From: Sphingobacterium sp. GVS05A
GTDB taxonomy: Bacteria > Bacteroidota > Bacteroidia > Sphingobacteriales > Sphingobacteriaceae
DNA length: 64,000 nucleotides
Reading direction: 5' to 3'
Assembly: GCF_019969845.1 (NCBI RefSeq)
Contig: NZ_JAHXYR010000001.1
Span: 682,001 to 746,000 of the forward strand
Shown here: piece after piece, positions 61,081 to 64,000 of the stretch
Layout: each line of letters starts with the position of its first letter
Numbering within the stretch: position 1 is the first letter of the stretch
Translations under genes and position numbers: made by a program
The notes under the pieces: model-generated
Databases searched by the model: none
What the model was told of the DNA's origin: nothing
Seen by the model: only the letters and a program-made list of their open reading frames with translations

Positions 61081-62379
61081 ATGGAGAAAAGTAAAGTTGT
61101 GGTGTTTTGGTTCCGTCGGGACCTTCGTTTGGCAGACAATGTAGGATTATCTCAGGCATTGGGGAAGGGGCTTCCTGTATTGCCAATATTTATATTCGAT
61201 GAAGATATTTTAGGGCGATTGGAAGATAAGCTGGACCGACGTGTAGATTATATCCATCAGGCTCTTGATGGAATAAATAAAAAACTAAGTGAATATGGGG
61301 CTACTTTAACGACCTTTCATGGTAGTCCTTTGGCAATTTTTAAAACATTGCATGAACAATATGATATTCAGGAAGTCTATTGTAATCGTGATTACGAACC
61401 TAAAGCGATCCGACGGGATCGGACGATCGCTGAATTTTTCAAAGCTGCTGGAATTCCATTTAATGCTGTAAAAGATCAGGTTATTTTTGACAAGCATGAA
61501 ATCTTGAAAAATGATGGTACACCCTACACCGTTTATACACCCTATGCAAAAAGATGGCGGGAGAAATTAACGGTAGCAGATTATCAATTCACTGATCAAA
61601 TAGATGGGCATTTTTTTCAGCAGACGTACGCAGCGATAATCCCCTTGGAAAAAATAGGGTTTAAAAAGACGGATTTGACTTTTGAACCACCACAACTAAA
61701 GGCAGCGATTATTAATACCTACGATAAATATCGTGATTATCCTGCACTAGAGGGGACGACCAACTTGGGTATTGCGCTTCGTTTTGGAACAATTAGTATT
61801 CGTCGCTGTGTTGCTTTTGCAAAACAGCATAATGAGGTCTGGCTGTCTGAATTGATCTGGCGGGAGTTTTTTATGCAGATCTTATTTCATTTTCCGAATG
61901 TGGTCAACGAATCCTTTAAAAAGAAATACGACGATATCCAGTGGCGCAACGATGAAACGGAGTTTGAACGCTGGTGTCAAGGAAAAACAGGCTACCCCTT
62001 GGTCGATGCGGGTATGCGGCAATTGAACCGTACCGGTTATATGCATAATCGTGTACGTATGGTTGTAGCTAGTTTTCTATGCAAACATTTATTGATTGAT
62101 TGGCGATGGGGAGAGGCCTATTTTGCACAAAAGCTGAATGATTATGATTTATCTGCGAATAACGGGAATTGGCAATGGGCAGCAGGGAGTGGCTGCGATG
62201 CCGCCCCGTATTTTAGGGTGTTTAACCCAATCATTCAGGCCGAAAAATTTGATAAAAAACAAGAGTACAGTAGACAATGGATTGCCGAACTTGGGACAAC
62301 AGATTATCCAGAACCTATTATAGCGCATCCAATTGCCAGAGAACGTGCGCTAAAAGCTTATGCATCAGCATTGAAATAA
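61081..62379 (+). CDS. phrB: Deoxyribodipyrimidine photolyase / cryptochrome family
   Basis: 432 residues. N-terminal antenna domain opens 'KVVVFWFRRDLRLADNVGLS' and continues to about 130. The FAD-binding domain carries 'ELIWREFFMQILFHFPNV', 'GYPLVDAGMRQLNRTGYMHN' followed by 'RVRMVVASFLCKHLL', and 'DYDLSANNGNWQWAAGSGCD', the FAD/DNA contact signature. The length fits class I CPD photolyases, and a 6-4 or other cryptochrome type cannot be excluded. It uses light to split UV dimers. Single gene with a bidirectional hairpin after it. Confidence 0.93.
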   Translation: MEKSKVVVFWFRRDLRLADNVGLSQALGKGLPVLPIFIFDEDILGRLEDKLDRRVDYIHQALDGINKKLSEYGATLTTFHGSPLAIFKTLHEQYDIQEVYCNRDYEPKAIRRDRTIAEFFKAAGIPFNAVKDQVIFDKHEILKNDGTPYTVYTPYAKRWREKLTVADYQFTDQIDGHFFQQTYAAIIPLEKIGFKKTDLTFEPPQLKAAIINTYDKYRDYPALEGTTNLGIALRFGTISIRRCVAFAKQHNEVWLSELIWREFFMQILFHFPNVVNESFKKKYDDIQWRNDETEFERWCQGKTGYPLVDAGMRQLNRTGYMHNRVRMVVASFLCKHLLIDWRWGEAYFAQKLNDYDLSANNGNWQWAAGSGCDAAPYFRVFNPIIQAEKFDKKQEYSRQWIAELGTTDYPEPIIAHPIARERALKAYASALK

Positions 62380-62398
62380 ACGACGACTGAGGATAGTC

Positions 62399-62434
62399 CA
62401 ATCCCACCATACCTGATCGGCCGAGGTGGGATTG
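62399..62434. terminator. Bidirectional hairpin terminator
   Basis: CAATCCCACC (62399-62408) pairs with GGTGGGATTG (62425-62434). It lies between the photolyase gene and the convergent hydrolase gene. Confidence 0.78.
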
Positions 62435-62455
62435 ATCTATCTAATAGTAGATTTT

Positions 62456-63235
62456 TTATTGATCCAAAAAAGCAGCAACAAAGGCGTCGAATGCTTGTGG
62501 GTTTTCAGCTTGTACCCAGTGTCCTGCATTTGGTATTGTTTCAAAGCTGACATCTGGAAATTGCTCCTTGATTTTGATTTTATCTTCAGGAAGAATGTAG
62601 CGCGATTTTTCGCCTGCTAAAAAAAGGGTAGGACCAGCATAAATTCCCGATTTTACACCTATTGTAATGAAATCTGCATATTTCCGTTGCAGAACATCCA
62701 GGTTGAAACGCCAGCCCAATTTACGGTCTTCTTTAATATAGACGTTTTTTAACAAAAATTGAATTACTCCGGGATCATCAAGGTAACTTTCGAGTTTTGT
62801 CTGTACATCTTTTCGGTTGTCCATACTATTGATATCAACCGCACAAAGGGCGTTGAAGATATCTTCATGATGTGGTGGATAAGCCTTGGGAGCTATATCC
62901 GCAATAATCAATTTTTCAACCTGTTCCGGATGCTCAATGGCAAATTGCATGGCAACTTTACCGCCGAGAGAATGGCCCAATAATAAGACTTTTTCTGCAC
63001 CGATTGAAGCAATATAGGCGCCCAGGTCCTCGACCATTTCCTCAATGGACATGCCGTCACTGTGAAAACTTCGACCATGATTGCGTAGGTCAAGTAAATG
63101 TATCTGTCTTTTTTCTCCAAAGCTACGGCCAAAAGATCCCCAGTTGTCCGCCATACCAAAAAGGCCATGCAGAACAACAAGCGGTGTCCCACCGTGTTCT
63201 GCGCCGTATATTTTGCTGTGTAGTAATTCTTTCAC
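62456..63235 (-). CDS. Alpha/beta hydrolase (YbfF-like)
   Basis: Start set at GTG 63235 (259 residues), because an AGGAGAG ribosome-binding site lies six to seven bases before it on the minus strand; the open frame to 63322 adds a non-homologous extension. Features: 'VVLHGLFGMADNWGSFGRSF', 'LLDLRNHGRS', nucleophile elbow 'LLLGHSLGGKVAM', and the final histidine in 'IPNAGHWVQAENP'. It resembles the YbfF-type esterases (acyl-CoA or aromatic ester hydrolases). Substrate unknown. Confidence 0.87.
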   Translation of the reverse strand: MKELLHSKIYGAEHGGTPLVVLHGLFGMADNWGSFGRSFGEKRQIHLLDLRNHGRSFHSDGMSIEEMVEDLGAYIASIGAEKVLLLGHSLGGKVAMQFAIEHPEQVEKLIIADIAPKAYPPHHEDIFNALCAVDINSMDNRKDVQTKLESYLDDPGVIQFLLKNVYIKEDRKLGWRFNLDVLQRKYADFITIGVKSGIYAGPTLFLAGEKSRYILPEDKIKIKEQFPDVSFETIPNAGHWVQAENPQAFDAFVAAFLDQ

Positions 63236-63410
63236 GATATTTCTCTCCTTTAAACGAATTGAAGTGGCTTTGTAAGGGCCGTTCTCGATGGCTAAGATAG
63301 CTAAAACATCCCTTCTTATCAAAATGGTAGTGTCGACGATCTATTTGGTAGTGCCTTCCGTGGTTGACAAGTTAATTTTGTATTAACGAAAACATAATAA
63401 TAGATAACAC

Positions 63411-63965
63411 ATGAATACTATAGCGTTAATTGTCATAGACATTCAAAATGAATATTTTGAAAATGGCGGAATAGAACTTGTAAACCCAATTGCCGCAAGC
63501 GTAAATGCCGGAAAAATAATCGACCATTTTAGAGAAAGAAAAGCACCGATTATCCATATTCAGCATATTTCTCCCGATCCTACGAAAATGCCATTTTTTA
63601 TAGCGGGTACGGTTGCTGCTGATATCCATCCAAACGTCAGACCACTGGAGGGAGAGAAGGTGATCCAAAAACACTTTCCAAATAGTTTTAGAGAAACCGA
63701 ACTTTTGGATTATCTGAAAGCCAATCAAATTACTGAACTTGTTGTTGTTGGCATGATGACGCACATGTGCATTGATGCTACGACGCGGGCTGCGGTTGAT
63801 TTTGGCTTCCCATGTATAGTAATAGGGGATACCTGTGCCACACGTGACCTGGAAATTAACGGTGTTACGGTCAAAGCTGACGATGTACATCATGCCTTTC
63901 TTGCCGCATTGGAATTCTTCTATGCGCAGATTCAGACGACAGAAACCTATCTGGCGCAAAACTAG
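63411..63965 (+). CDS. Isochorismatase-family cysteine hydrolase
   Basis: 184 residues. The catalytic triad is visible: D10 ('ALIVIDIQNEYF'), K87 ('EKVIQKHFPNSF') and C120 ('VVGMMTHMCIDATTRAA'). The cis-peptide motif precedes the cysteine. Family members hydrolyse amides such as nicotinamide, ureido compounds or isochorismate; the substrate is not clear. A TAATTTTG at 63373-63380 could be its -7 box. The last 35 bases of the window hold nothing recognised. Confidence 0.9.
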   Translation: MNTIALIVIDIQNEYFENGGIELVNPIAASVNAGKIIDHFRERKAPIIHIQHISPDPTKMPFFIAGTVAADIHPNVRPLEGEKVIQKHFPNSFRETELLDYLKANQITELVVVGMMTHMCIDATTRAAVDFGFPCIVIGDTCATRDLEINGVTVKADDVHHAFLAALEFFYAQIQTTETYLAQN

Positions 63966-64000
63966 CTGTTCTAAAACTGGGGAGGTATAGCATTGGAATT

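Overview
The window looks like a chromosomal segment of a Bacteroidota bacterium of the Sphingobacteriaceae (Sphingobacterium or a close relative). The reasons are moderate-to-low GC, SusC/SusD pairs, ECF sigma/FecR pairs feeding STN-domain TonB-dependent receptors, lipoproteins with short Bacteroidota-type lipoboxes, few Shine-Dalgarno sequences, and promoters of the TTTG / TAnnTTTG type. No rRNA, tRNA, CRISPR array or complete insertion sequence was recognised.

Layout. 1-2.9 kb: 3' part of a DUF1266 protein, a membrane protein and two paralogous small proteins. 2.9-8.6 kb: a very large SF1 helicase with a transglutaminase-like N-terminus and a Vsr-like nuclease domain, a candidate single-gene defence protein. 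8.8-16.2 kb: small metabolic and regulatory genes (exported flavodoxin-RidA fusion, SRPBCC, alpha/beta hydrolase, Pmp3, DUF1569, GlxA-type AraC regulator, GNAT, DinB). 16.3-23.2 kb: a GH30 lipoprotein, two DoxX + Crp/Fnr modules, a lipoprotein and an OafA-type acyltransferase. 23.3-33.7 kb (minus strand): a polysaccharide-utilisation-type locus of sigma, FecR, SusC, SusD, a TIG/NHL lipoprotein and a beta-helix lipoprotein.

33.7-34.4 kb: a long intergenic region with a degenerate 11-bp-period array. 34.4-43.7 kb (plus strand): a second surface-signalling locus without SusD, made of an S41 peptidase lipoprotein, ECF sigma, FecR, STN-type TonB-dependent receptor, an Asp-rich beta-solenoid-like lipoprotein and a lipoprotein with an internal duplication. 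44.4-47.6 kb (minus strand): an ECF sigma / zinc anti-sigma operon carrying two small membrane-linked proteins and a membrane-anchored two-lobed retropepsin-like protein. Two near-identical ECF-type promoters (GCAACC-N16-GTCT) lie before the sigma gene and inside the operon. 47.9-52.6 kb: DUF4421 protein, PRISE-like reductase with a divergent AraC regulator, and a fimbrillin-like lipoprotein.

53.1-58.5 kb: a run of small enzymes typical of accessory or resistance islands (GrpB, three GNATs, cytidine/blasticidin deaminase, type A chloramphenicol acetyltransferase, DUF6624) ending with a TetR regulator. 58.6-64 kb: two small unknown genes, a decayed gene, a zinc alcohol dehydrogenase, a photolyase, an alpha/beta hydrolase and an isochorismatase-family hydrolase. 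Many convergent gene pairs are separated by strong bidirectional hairpins. The most unusual features are the twin-promoter sigma/retropepsin operon, the giant helicase-nuclease, the SusD-less receptor locus and the 11-bp-period array.
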